From contig OW203736.1 of NCBI GenBank assembly GCA_934045075.1, positions 22,173,805 through 22,237,804 on the forward strand: a stretch of 64,000 nucleotides of DNA. Reading direction: 5' to 3'. Source of the stretch: Yponomeuta sedellus (Eukaryota > Arthropoda > Insecta > Lepidoptera > Yponomeutidae). Shown one piece after another: positions 20,229 through 30,757 of this stretch (position 1 is the first letter of the stretch; the number at the start of each line of letters is the position of its first letter). The translations under genes and the position numbers were made by a program. The notes under the pieces were generated by a model. It was not told the origin of the DNA, did no database searches, and saw only the letters and a list, made by a program, of their open reading frames with translations.

Positions 20229-21173
20229 GGGTAGACAGTACAATGATTGGCACTATAAGGGAATTGTCAAATTTGAGATTCGATATCTTTGTAGTTAGTC
20301 ATCAAACGAATCATGAATTGGTTATTTGAATTATGTATGGATCTAAAATCTATATTAAACCTGATCTAACCAACAAAAGTTTTATTTTCGTACATAAATC
20401 TCCAAAACCGTGGAAAATGGCCCAAAAGCACCATTGGCCCTTGTCAGTACATTCAATGGCACCAGTTAAATGCCATTCATATGTAGGTACTCCGATACGT
20501 AATAGTGATGGGAAGGAAATAGAGAAATAAGTAAAGGTACATTCATTGGCCCCTGGTGGATCACAATAATTAGCAGTGCCAATGACGAAAAAAGTACAAT
20601 GATTGGCAGAGCCATCATTTGTCTACAGAAGGTTGATTACAATTTTAAGTGCATATTTCAAAACAACTCTAAAGTCGCAATTGATTAAAATGCAGAAGTA
20701 AATTCTTAACCCATTTTTTTAATGATTGGCCCTCATGCCAATCAACTGAACCTTCGTAGAAAACTTCGGTTACATTGATTGGCTCCCAAAAACTTTGTTT
20801 TTACGGATTATTATACAATATGAATAGCATTTTAACCTTTTAACACCCATTTTTAACCAAAGAAAATATAATTTTCTTCTAACTTCTAGCATTTATATGG
20901 ACTAAGTTAGAGGCGGAAACATTTACCTGTTCTTAGTCCACATCCGTAAGAATTTGAACAATTTCCGGAATGAGACATGTCAAAAAGAACTTTTTAACAG
21001 AGTTGCCCGTATAGTTTTATGTAAAAACTACTAAGTTCACGTGGCTACCAACGAAATGGTAGATTTATTCAAAACATTTGTAACGTTTTCTAACCTGGTA
21101 ATTCCTTAATAATAGCGCTCAAAGTCCAAACGGCCAATCATTGGGGGGTGCCAACAATGGGTACGTGTTACCC
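20229..21173. mobile_element. 945-bp non-autonomous element with TA target duplication and ATTGGC clusters
   Basis: The ends are related inverted repeats: GGGTAGACAGTACAATGATT then GGCAC at the left, and GGGTAACACGTACCCATTGT then TGGCAC read inward from the right. TA flanks both ends (20227-20228 and 21174-21175), as expected of the mariner/pogo group. The motif ATTGGC or its complement appears about ten times, mostly towards the ends. The short frame at 20333-20530 is not recognised. No transposase is present. Confidence 0.65.
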
Positions 21174-22310
21174 TATTAGTGGCGTGCATTACGCTCAACC
21201 CTTTATTGAAAAAATACGGTCTACACGACCAGGGGACCAGCAGACCAAAGAAGGATTTTTAACTATCGTCATTCCGCTTCAACTTAACTTGTAATTTTTA
21301 AATCCTATGTTTACAAAAAGCCCTGCCCTAATGAGAAGATTAGCACAAAACTTACTAAAGGGTTGAACTTGATCTACTTTGGTATCAGGTCCACAGAAGA
21401 CACCAGGAGCATTTCAAACTTAAAGAAATGAGTAAAGAAAAAACAAAAATGCTTTTCAACCAACCAGCACGCATTCAAAGAATCAACGTTTCAGTTCTTT
21501 TACTAAATAAAGACAAGAAATAAGACAACTTATGAGTGTGAAAGAGAGAGATTTAGAAGGCGGGTGCCATGGTTACCTGCGTGCAAAAGGATGATAAAAA
21601 AAGCCGTCCGACTTGCTTGAGTGCAACAAAACGAGTTGAACATCTGGCTGCGACGGATACGCCTACATTTCTTATTGTAATCAAACTGCATACTTTGTTT
21701 ACTGTTCAGTTGCAGGAAGATTATTGCGGACTCGAAAATTGTTTATTAACGTGATCGAAAAGAAATTAGCATTTTTTTTTTACTTTACTTTCAATATTAA
21801 CGTACGTATAGTAATTCTCTGATATTGAATATTCTGTTAACATAATGTTACATGGTGGGTACATAAAAAACGATATCAAGGTGCTAATCAAATCACGATT
21901 GTTTATAAAGTAAAATAGTTTATCTTTATCTTTAATGCCGGTAGTTGTATAAATAAACATGGCGAGTCACTCAAAATAGTTGAGATTTCTTAAAAGACGA
22001 GAAACCAGAGATAACCATTATTTATAAAATTTAAGTTGCGAAATAGAATAATAGAATCTAAACGAATCTAAGCGAAATCTAAACTGGTTAACAAACAGGA
22101 AAAACCTTTCAACTATTTTCTATCCTAGACATCAACTACCAGGAGATTATGAATCCAAAGAGAATAATACCGCGAACAACTTGAAGCTAGGAGGGCAGGT
22201 GGTCGAACAACTCGGACCAGTAATTTCTTTAGGTACCTCTGCTTACCTATTACAGTGGTAGTAAATACAATATGTACTGAATATAAAAGCAAGAGTAGGT
22301 TAAGCCCCTG
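21174..22310. other. Unassigned
   Basis: Nothing recognisable up to the MITE pair near the neurobeachin exon. Confidence 0.45.
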
Positions 22311-22313
22311 TTT

Positions 22314-22494
22314 CACAATGTTCAAATAAAGTTCCAGATAAGCTATCCGAAACTAGGACTGGCGTCTGTTCTAAATTTAAATGAATTGTCCTGTATTGCG
22401 TGTGTTCGTTTATGGCTTCAAATTTAGAACAAACGGCAGCCCTGGTTGCGGATAGCTTATCCGGAACTTTATTTGCAGATTGTGAAACAGGCCC
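22314..22494. mobile_element. 181-bp PIF/Harbinger-like MITE
   Basis: Long terminal inverted repeats (GCCCCTGTTTCACAAT, AAATAAAGTTCC, GATAAGCTATCCG and their complement ending GTGAAACAGGCCC) are flanked by TAA at 22311-22313 and 22495-22497, the 3-bp target preference (TWA) of PIF/Harbinger elements. The 165-codon minus-strand frame across this area is made of this MITE and the next one, and is not a gene. Confidence 0.7.
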
Positions 22495-22537
22495 TAAGAA
22501 CGGTAAATCCAAGAAATAAGTACGCAACGTAACAAAT

Positions 22538-22650
22538 GGCCGGTTTCTGAATTGAGAATTTCGCTCTGTCACACCCTTTTCTGAGAAATTCAAAAAGACA
22601 GCTACAGTTAACAATTTACTTAGCAAAATTCTCAAGTCAGAAACTGGCCC
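22538..22650. mobile_element. MITE family B, copy 3
   Basis: GGCCGGTTTCTGAATTGAG at the left and TCAGAAACTGGCCC at the right, with the GACAGCTACAGTTAACAATT interior. The left side is shortened relative to the other copies. Confidence 0.75.
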
Positions 22651-22917
22651 GAATTCTATCATCACACAGGACTCGCAAAACTTCATATATCTGGGACAAT
22701 ATTGAGGATTATTTTTAGTAATTAACTTCCCATGCCACGCGTGATGATCAATGAAAATTCTAAATTCATTTGAATTTTCACCATGCGTAAAACTCACACA
22801 CTAACCCTTGAATTACCTTAAGATTATTTTTATTAACATTTTAAGGGAGCATTATAAAAAGCCAACAAAAGGCTGATGGTCTCTAGTACCAGGAGTCCAT
22901 AACTTTGTCGAACATAC

Positions 22918-23022
22918 CTGCAGGCTCGGCGGGCAGTGGTCAAGCAACTCTAGCATGTGTTGGATGTTCTGAGCGTCCTGAATCACGAAGTTCAGCTCCA
23001 TGTCGAACTCCCCGCCCACCAG
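22918..23022 (-). CDS. Nbea: Neurobeachin (rugose) internal exon, upstream of the two
   Basis: This minus-strand exon of 105 bases (35 codons, phase 0 at both ends) lies between the acceptor TTTCAG and the donor GTATGTT. It encodes [16 protein letters not shown], then [14 protein letters not shown] and PPSLQ. The string GGEFD.E.NF.IQD..... M.ELL.HC is a signature of the N-terminal region of neurobeachin, immediately before the AEIWS segment encoded by the exon at 6176-6302. The first residue, L, is expected to follow a '..VL.L' sequence at the end of an exon further right that I did not find within 41 kb. G+C content is much higher than in the surrounding intron. Function is inferred from the family: membrane-traffic scaffold and kinase-anchoring protein, important in neurons. 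Confidence 0.88.
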
Positions 23023-23796
23023 CTGAAACAAGCGAAAAGAAACCGTAAGGACAAGGAAATAGTGTATTATTTTAATCTGCTGCAGGAAGCAAAGATATAA
23101 GTTGACTTTTTCTCTGCTAATATATTACATATTGGAGCGATTGCAGAACATTGTTCTAATAATGAATAAATTGCACAACAAAATATTTAAATGTTATCGC
23201 CATGACCATGTTAAAAGATAAATCAACGTCGTAATTGTTTTTCTCTACGACCAATACTTTCCATGATGTGACGTGTCGGAAAGTCATTCTAGTCACGTGG
23301 AACACTAAGACGTCACATCGCCTACAATGTAGCACTATCAATATTCGTGTTATCTCGTAAAACAATGTGATAAACATCTAATTCCTGCGATGCAGGGAGA
23401 GACCCGTGCCCCAGCAGTGGGGACATACAAGGGTTGACATCGAAGCATCTAAACCCGTTTTAGAAAACGATTAGAAATCCTTGAAGAAACGAAATCCAGC
23501 ATATTTTTTCTTGTTAGATGAACTTGACTTTTCGCATTTTGCGGGATCCTTTGACTGGTCATTTGGCCATACAACTTTATTTTACAACCAGAGCATACCT
23601 ACCGATATAGGTAAGTAAACTAAAAATGTTTTTGGTCAAATCACAAAAATAAATAAAAGATACTATTAGACTCTCGTGAACGTGAATGTTTTAAAATTAA
23701 ACAATTAAAGACCCGTCTACAGCTGCAAAGTTTAAAAGCTATGAAGATGTTGAATTTCCCGACACAATTGCTTTTGTTTTATCCAATCCAATAGTA
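23023..23796. other. Unassigned, with a 5S-SINE body fragment
   Basis: Bases 23382-23443 (TTCCTGCGATGCAGGGAGAG, GTGCCCCAGCAGTGGGG) are the 3' part of the 5S-SINE body in forward orientation. No exon was recognised. Confidence 0.5.
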
Positions 23797-24413
23797 AAAG
23801 ACCCCAGTATTGGACAAGCCCCTAGTAATGGACACAAAACAAAAAGAACTGTAAATAATAAGAGTAGAAATAAATTTTCGTGTGCTGGCAATATTAAAAC
23901 ATATGTTTCTAAGCATCCACTTGACATTAGTTTGACGTTTCCACTGATTCGCCCATTTTCTTCAAAATGGCGTGAAGTGCACATCACCACGAGCCGGTAT
24001 AAAGGAAAATATCCAAAATTTTAAGCAGAATCCTTAAGAAAGTAGGTATAGAATATTGTCATTACATATATATTAATTCACACTATCTGAAATACGTGTT
24101 ATTTTATGGCTTGAGTAGCAAATTAACTAGTAATTTGTGATAATTATATGCAACCAGGTTATTTATTTTTCTTTCAATTGCATTTGTTCATTAGTGGATA
24201 TTTTTAGTGCATAATACCAATTATGGACAAGTGTCGAAAATTTCTTTTTTTAGGGTGTGTTCCAGTTTTCAGTACCCGGTCGCATTGTTTTATGCCGTTT
24301 TTAAATGTGTTACCCGCTTAAATGTTCAATGATTCGTTCCAATAATGGACACAGGTGTTCATAGAATCCAGTCATGGAAATAGTTGAACTAAAATAATAT
24401 AATTTTCTTAGGT

Positions 24414-25080
24414 ATGGCACCGAAAAAAGATTACACGCCCCTGCAAATGGGTAATGCAATTGAGGCTGTAAGGAAAGGTGCAAAAATAGCGACGGCGGCG
24501 AAGAGGTTCGGTGTGCCTCGGGTCACATTGCACAACAAAGTCACCGGAAAAAGTCCAGAGGAGTGCTCTATGGGTCCCACTACGTATCTTTCCGCCGAGG
24601 AAGAAAACATATTAGAGCACTGATTCTAGATATGCAAAATAAGCATATCCCAGTAACAAAAGATGAGTTGCTCGACAGCGTGCAACGTATCGTCACCGAT
24701 AAGGGTAGACCAAATCCTTTTTCGGAGAACAGACCGGGTAAGAAATGGTACGGTCTGTTTTTAAGAAGTCACCCAATTATTGCTGAGAGAACTGCACAGA
24801 ATTTAACCACAGCTCGTGACAACGTCACCGAGCATGATATAATTAGGTGGTTCCAAGAGGTAGAAAGTTATTTGTTGGAGAAAGATCTTATGGAAGTGAT
24901 GAGAGCGGGTTTTTTCTTTCACCAAAAGCTGGAAAGGTCCTGGCAAAAAGAGGCGAAAAAAATATATATCAGTCATCACTCAGGCGATGAGAAGGATAAT
25001 GTCACAGTTTTGATTACCAGAAATGCTGCTGGTCAAATAGCACCTCCGATGGTAGTTTTTAGCTACGAACGAATTACTAT
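24414..25080 (+). pseudogene. Pogo/jerky-like transposase, frameshifted and 3'-truncated
   Basis: The N-terminus MAPKKDYTPLQMGNAIEAV, AATAAKRFGVPRVTLHNKV is a psq-type helix-turn-helix. It is followed by ILDMQNKHIPVTKDELLDSV and RPGKKWYGLFLRSHP, a CENP-B/Tc5-type DNA-binding domain. A one-base loss near 24621 breaks the frame, converting an expected Trp codon to a stop. About ten codons leading to the first catalytic Asp are missing near 24897: DESGFF survives in another frame. A further frame change lies near 24970-24985, after which HHSGDEKDNVTVLI and AAGQIAPPMVVFSYER return. Homology stops near 25080, before the rest of the DDE domain. Long frames that span these joints are not functional proteins. 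Confidence 0.8.
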
Positions 25081-25223
25081 TTTTTTTTTTTTGCTAATTT
25101 TTCTGTTGCTGTGTATTATTTGTACCAAATGGTTGATCTCTATAATAATAGCATCTAAAGCTGTGATGATTGAGCCAACCAAAAACTGTGCTTTATGAGG
25201 AGTATCGACTGAAAAAAACCTTA

Positions 25224-25282
25224 TCTATCTATATCTATAATCAGCCCACATCAACCCACTGCTGGGCATAGGCCTCCTTTTT
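25224..25282 (+). mobile_element. 59-bp insertion with target duplication inside the pogo-like element
   Basis: AAAAAAACCTTA occurs at 25212-25223 and 25283-25294, bracketing a piece of family G (CCCACTGCTGGGCATAGGCC) preceded by TCTA repeats. It is a secondary insertion younger than the host transposon. Confidence 0.6.
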
Positions 25283-25791
25283 AAAAAAACCTTAATAATA
25301 ATATAATATTTTCGACTGCATTATGTCAAGTATTGAGAATAGCAAATAAATAGATATAACTTCTTTACAATACTGTCTTTATTTTGCTTAAATAAATTCT
25401 ATGTAGCCAGGTAATTCGCATTTACCCCCATTCAAGGTGCCCTAAGCAACATGAATTAGAGAACAAGAACTTGGGTACTGTCAGTCTATAAATGGAAGTC
25501 TATAACTGGATCATGTTTAAGACTAGGGGTTTATCACTGGATCATGTCCATAATTGGGTGTCCATTAATGGAATATGGTTGTCCATTGTTGGTTTGAAAA
25601 ATAGGCTTTTTAATTTATTCCCTATTTCTTAACTTTTCGCGTTTATAGGTAATATCAATCAAGAAAACAATAATATAAATATTAAACTACTCCAAAAAGT
25701 GACTCAACCCCTGGAACAACGCAAAATAGGCAAAATATTTTCAAAATGCATGTTTTCAGTCCTTAAACTGTCTGTCCATAACTGGGGTCTT

Positions 25792-27367
25792 TACCTTAGC
25801 ATCCACAAACGTCAAGCATTGAACGTGCAATGCAATCTTCTCAGGAGATCTGAACAGAATAGACCATTTCTGGTCAACTAGCATTCAAATAAATCAGAAT
25901 GAAAGTGGAGGCCAATGTATTATGGTCACAAGGATACAAAGAAACATATAGAGCAAGGATATTACTTTGAAACACCTGTTACACCATGCTGCCCTAGTGC
26001 AAGGGATATCAATAACACGGGAATCGTCGCCGTTACCGGGAGAACTAAGCCAGGGAGGGGATTTAATAACTCCCACACCCGCTCTAGTGTCTCATTGCTC
26101 GTTCATAATCAGGTTACTAAGTTCGTAATTTCTCCCTAATGTGCGGCGGGAAAAGTTATAATAATATTGACTTTCATTCCTATTCCGTAGTAGGGCAGGA
26201 ATGTTGTGTGAAGATCCATTAATTCCCTGCTAGCCTTCTTTTGTTTACTAGCAGCGAACAAAAAAAAAACACAACGTATAATTGCCACGTCGTTCTTGAG
26301 TTTCCAATATAATTCATTTGCCGTATCGTTATTTAGGCATGATAAAAAAAATAGCAGCGTATCACAAATTTTAATTATTTAAGGATTTGACGTCGAGTTG
26401 CCCCAATATTTTAATTTCGTTAACTGAGTTCAAATTCGTACGGACCGCAAACTAAATGTTCGGTTCGGAGACTCAGTGAGCTGAAATCTTGGGTCCAAAA
26501 AATACAAAGCAAAATTACAAAATTAATCTTCCCCGGGTAGCTGACAAATTCACACTTGGCTGGTTCGGGAGAGATAAGCTTCAGTCCGGAGTCATTGGTC
26601 GCCAGACAGACAAACTAATACTAGGAGTCCAGAGCTCACTAGGACATCCACCGGCTGCGTGAACCACACTGATCTGTCACCAAGATAAATAGGTACAGAA
26701 AACTGTGTTGGCGTCAAAGTTATGTAAGTACTTAGCTTATCTATGCATCGCATGAATTTCTCGTATCTCTGTAAGGTATGTAGAAGAGAAAAAAACAGAA
26801 ACTGGACAAAATAAATCTCTCCATCTAAAATGAAATTTATTCATATAATTTTGACGATACGTATATTCTTCCTTCTGTCCTCGGCTATTGTCACCCACTC
26901 ACTACCAGCAATCTGCCTCAACGAGCTGGAGCGCGTCCTACGCTGCGTTTGCCAGTTCGTAGTCTCCACTTCCATCTCATCGACCATCGGTTCTTCGGTA
27001 TGACACCAGCCTCAATTAGTACTGCGTTGTTAAATAAAAAAATAATAATGTTTTTTGCACACTCTGTGCAGAGCAGCTTACAATAACATCAATGATTTTA
27101 GAAAACAGATGTCTGATATTAAACAGTAGATTAAGATTAAAAGACAATTGTGTCTAGCGTTCAACACAGTCATTCATGAAGAAATTCGAGTTCAAAAAAT
27201 TGTTGCGTTTTTTTTAAAGAATAATGTAGAGTTTATTTCCAAGCTTTTTCGCCGCATAATCTATTAATTGTGACACAAACAACGTTGATAATTATTTTTT
27301 TTTTTTGTGATGTATAAAAATATTTGATATATACTTTAAATATTTTTATTTAGTTACGGTTATTTGT
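25792..27367. other. Unassigned
   Basis: Short overlapping frames at 25894-26139 lie on both strands and are not recognised. I see no exon or known repeat. Confidence 0.4.
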
Positions 27368-27620
27368 CAGGATCGGGGCAAGTGGCAGTTCCTGGTGTCT
27401 GCCTTACCCCTCTTGGATATAGGCTTGAGATTATGTTAACATAACATAACTAACACCTGTATCCCAGAAGCGCAGGCAGAGACCAGGGACTGCCACTTGC
27501 CACGATCCTGACAGATCACCTTCGCTTCATCAACGTTCATAAGTCGTTGCATGCACGCACGCCGGTTCTGGGTACTTTTTATCTTCCCCTTTGCTAATAC
27601 ATCCCCTATTTAGTCGACGA
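27368..27620. repeat. Inverted pair of repeat family Q
   Basis: CTGTCAGGATCG-like sequence (TTGTCAGGATCGGGGCAAGT, GGCAGTTCCTGGTGTCTGCC) at 27374-27413 is answered by GGCAGAGACCAGGGACTGCC and ACTTGCCACGATCCTGACAG at 27475-27515, separated by about 60 bases that include ATAACATAACATAAC. The reverse copy continues to about 27620 as in 10878-11005. Confidence 0.6.
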
Positions 27621-27671
27621 TTATGTTCTGTGTATTCTTATGCATTTTTCTTATTTTAATTTGACTCGTGG

Positions 27672-27977
27672 TCAGCTTACTGCTTCGTCACAAGCGTCCA
27701 ACAGCACTTTCGCGATACGGGCTTCTGTTCTGGTCTTGCACTGGACTCCTTTAGAGTGAAATGTTGCCGACGCCTGTAGAAGCCTTCTTTCTATCGGCGA
27801 CAAAGCCGTTCGTTCAATTTGTACGATATCGCGTGCGGTCAGCCTTTGTGCCCGACAAAGGTCCTCGGGACGTGAAAAATAGCTAACAAAGCCAAATAGG
27901 CAACTGTGTGTGACGTTATTAGTCATATTATTCGGTCTGGGCAGGGTTTTTCGCTGAGTCGAATCGTCAGCCCACAA
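27672..27977 (-). CDS. Unrecognised 101-codon open frame
   Basis: The sequence is of mixed composition, including RLTARDIVQIERTALSPIER and RIAKVLLDACDEAV, which looks more protein-like than most frames here, with helical charged segments. I recognise no family. There is no clear splice site at its edges, and it is not the missing upstream neurobeachin exon, which should end before a codon for L followed by VGGEFD. It may be part of an unknown mobile element. Confidence 0.2.
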   Translation of the reverse strand: MWADDSTQRKTLPRPNNMTNNVTHSCLFGFVSYFSRPEDLCRAQRLTARDIVQIERTALSPIERRLLQASATFHSKGVQCKTRTEARIAKVLLDACDEAVS

Positions 27978-28184
27978 AAACTGGTAAGGTTTATAGATAG
28001 AGTGTCTTTGGTGCAGAATTATTTCTGGAGATTCAGCACACTTGATTGAGAAAGTGGAACGATTGATGAGCGTTAATATAGATTGTTATAGTAGCAACAT
28101 CCAATATTCATACAAAAATGGGATTCTAGTCGTATGTTTTTATAGCCTACTAGCGTATTCGAACCTCGAACTTCGTACCGCCTA

Positions 28185-28340
28185 ACAGTCGATTCTTTAT
28201 TTTTCTCTCCGTAAGAACTATCCTCGTACTTCAAGAAATATTTTAAAAAAAGAATTGGCGAAATCGGTTTAGCTGTTCTTCAGATTTGCGCTTACCAACA
28301 CATTCGGCGATTATTTTTTATATTATAGAAGATTATTAAC
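28185..28340 (+). repeat. LINE 3' end (RTE-like), copy 1
   Basis: TTTTCTCTCCGTAAGAAC, TCCTCGTACTTCAAG, GCGAAATCGGTTTAGCTG, GATTTGCGCTTACCAA and ATTATAGA match 39600-39735 throughout. Confidence 0.6.
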
Positions 28341-28436
28341 TGTATGTACACCAGGAATTACAAAGGAGACTTAAACAATAACATAGTACAGAAAAATTGG
28401 CGGAATAATAAAAAAAAACTTGCAGACAACCAGTAC

Positions 28437-28625
28437 CACAAAGCCTTTATACGTCCCTGCAGGGCAGAGAGAGTATGGGCTTCATTACCATGCGTGCCCA
28501 CCGCGGTTAGGCAATTTCACGCGCAGGTATGTGAGGTAAACACTTCAGACATTGAGATTTCTTCACAATGTTTTCTATTCAAGTTAGTGACTGGTATTAT
28601 TGGTACAACTTTACAAATGTGCCTA
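28437..28625 (+). repeat. Interspersed repeat, family G, longer copy
   Basis: CCTTTATACGTCCCTGCAGG, GTGCCCACCGCGGTTAGGCA, then GGTATGTGAGGTAAACACTT and a LINE-like end (GACTGGTATTATTGG, ACTTTACAAATGTG). It parallels 36088-36300. Confidence 0.6.
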
Positions 28626-30404
28626 GGTATGTAGTAACTCAAAGTAACTGATGCCGTCGATTCGAACAACTTCTACCGTGACGAAAACTTCGAAATCGAC
28701 AAATATTATCCCCTGTTTTATCCACGCTAACGTTACTATTTAAGAAATAAAAGGCAATATTTGTTCAGAAATAATGTAACCACTGACATAGCTAACATTG
28801 TGTTAAAGGTGGCCCCACGGCGATGACATCACATTTACTCAATATAGTGCTATCCCTGTCACTCAAATAAAGGTCTACTTCCCAGACCCTTTTTATTAAA
28901 CAATGGGCTTCCACCCCTATGGTGTTGCAATACTAGGCGAGTATAGAAATAGAGGAGTTCGTTTAGCCATAGGGGTAGTTTAGTATGGTGAGAGCGGAGT
29001 CGTCAGAGTTGATTATTTATTTATTCCTACACATTGTGGCACCATGGAGGCACAGATGTGGCCAGTGTAGAAAATAAAGACAAATAAACAAAGACGAACG
29101 AATCCCCCCGTGGAAGTAAAAACGGGTGGCAAAAACCACGTGTCAGGTCTCATGTCACGTGCTAAAACATACGTGGTACTAGGGCAGCAGAGCCCTGTAG
29201 GAGTTCGTCCTTAATACTGTTCCGTTCCATCCGCCCCTTACATTCAACCTAGGGGAGCGTAGGGAGGGTTGCTATATTAATTTTTGCAGGCACTTTGCTT
29301 TCAATTGAACTTTCATAGTTTAGTTATACAGGGTACCGGGCTGTCATAAAATGATAGGGCATATACTTGCCGTAACCTTTTATGGCAAGTAATGCGCTAT
29401 TTCGGGTACATCTGGGCGTTGCAGGGAAAAACGAACCTTAAGGTGATCGACCGCAATCTGGCTGATGGTACACTGATTTTACTATTTACTATTTTACTGA
29501 TTTTACTACTACAAAATTTTATTATCTATGGGTCAACCACAACCAACTTAAATGTTCAGTCTTGTTTGCGAAACCAGTTTCATCGAAGAATCTGGATAAA
29601 AGCCCTAAATATTTTTAGAATTTTTTGGTACCTCCCTGATGGCATTTCATCTAAAAACGGTAATTTTAGCAAAAACTAATATTTTTTTCGAGGTACACCT
29701 GCTGATGTCCGAGGTAGGTACATGACTGTGCCGCGGCACACACTTAGTGGATCACTGATTTAGACCATAATTATCTGCTTCCGCATTTATCTTATCCTAG
29801 TGGTGCCGTCTTCTGTTGTATTTCTCGGAAATAAAAGCCGGAATATTATTCACAGAGGACGCGCGTACAAATGAATATGTAATTACATTAAGCAAGTTTC
29901 CCATTAGCGGGCGCTGGAACGAGCGGCCGAGTGGGCCGGGCCCTTAAATACCAAGGTGCAGAACACCTACTATATACTAAGAACATATTATAACAGCGTT
30001 AATTAATACAATGACTGGGATCTATTCTGTCTATATAATTTGTGCGAGAGATAAATAGTTAATCAGTCCTTTTCCATAGTTAACAGTGCTAAAATAAGCA
30101 GAATATTATGTGTTGTCTAGCGAGGCAATTGAAAATAATCAGTAACAAAACTATATTTTCTAATTAAACATAATCTTAAAAAAAGTATAAATTATACTTT
30201 AAATAAACGAATCGAATTGATAACCTCTTCCTTTTTTGAAGTCGGTTAAAAATTGACTGTAATTGAGATTTTACTAGGAAAAGTCGTAACTAAAGATTAA
30301 AGGAAAAACTCCCCTATGAGTGTTTTAGTAGAATGTGTTTTTATCAACAAGGTACAGACTATTGCACTTGAAGAGTGTTTTATAAAAAAGCAAAACGGTC
30401 TGTC
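28626..30404. other. Mostly unassigned
   Basis: A small inverted repeat (ACCCCTATGG and CCATAGGGGT) lies at 28914-28977. A G+C-richer patch spans 29100-29260. A LINE-tail remnant (GATAACCTCTTCCTTTTTTG, AGTCGGTTAAAAA) lies at 30218-30252. The frame at 29392-29679 is not recognised. Confidence 0.4.
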
Positions 30405-30529
30405 AGGATCGTGGCAAGGGGCAAAGTGGCCTGTCCTACCCTCCGGAACACAGGACTGAGCTTATTTAAAGTTGTTATTTAAATAAGTCTGTTACGTTTC
30501 AATCGCCCGACTCGTAACGTACCTATGAT
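30405..30529. repeat. Repeat family Q fragment
   Basis: CTGTCAGGATCGTGGCAAGG and GTCCTACCCTCCGGAACAC match the 5' part of the family Q copy at 27374. Confidence 0.5.
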
Positions 30530-30757
30530 TACTGTAATAATAATAACTTCCACATAGGTAACACAATCACTTGACTCGCATCCAAAATAGGGTCCTTGTC
30601 ATTTTCATGTTTACCATAGGTAAACAGTCACAAACATGAAAATACACCCAAACGGAGGCCACTTGTACAAACGTACGGCGGCCCATAGTCGGAATCAAAC
30701 CCACGACCTCTGTCTTAGTACCCAAGCGCCCTAACGGCTAGACCAACGAGACCAATA
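30530..30757 (-). mobile_element. SINE family IV, reverse copy
   Basis: The minus-strand head TCTCGTTGGTCTAGCCG, TTGGGTACTAAGACAG and T-arm GTGGGTTTGATTCC is tRNA-like. The body runs GGCCTCCGTTTGGGTGTATT and ends in GTGATTGTGTTACC, GGAAGTTATTATTATT, as at 63490-63720. Confidence 0.7.

Larger units (their letters stand above)
6303..22917 (-). other. Nbea: Neurobeachin intron, 16.6 kb
   Basis: It is bounded on the minus strand by the donor GTATGTT, just below 22918, and the acceptor TTGCAG, just above 6302. The flanking peptides join without a gap relative to the family. The intron contains two tRNA genes and about twenty mobile-element pieces, listed separately. Confidence 0.85.
23797..25791 (+). 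mobile_element. Pogo/jerky-type DNA transposon, complete ends, dead
   Basis: The inverted ends AAAGACCCCAGTATTGGACA (left) and AAGACCCCAGTTATGGACAG (read inward from the right) are flanked by TA at 23795-23796 and 25792-25793. The motif TGGACA, often as TAATGGACAC, recurs near both ends (23809, 23830, 24220, 24345, 25555, 25585), like reiterated transposase-binding sites. The 2.0-kb body carries a decayed transposase (24414-25080) and a later small insertion (25224-25282). TA target choice and the HTH/DDE protein place it in the pogo branch of Tc1/mariner. Confidence 0.8.

Noticed and set aside
22300..22797. 165-codon minus-strand open frame next to the neurobeachin exon
   Set aside because: Nearly all of it is the PIF/Harbinger-like MITE and the family B MITE; there is no protein-like conservation.
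24563..25198. 211-codon frame as an intact transposase or gene
   Set aside because: It starts out of frame with the true N-terminus, crosses a deletion and further frame changes, and ends in low-complexity hydrophobic sequence.
29030..29260. Possible LTR or primer-binding-site region of a retrotransposon
   Set aside because: CATTGTGGCACCATGGAGGC is suggestive, but no paired LTR, gag or pol sequence was found nearby.
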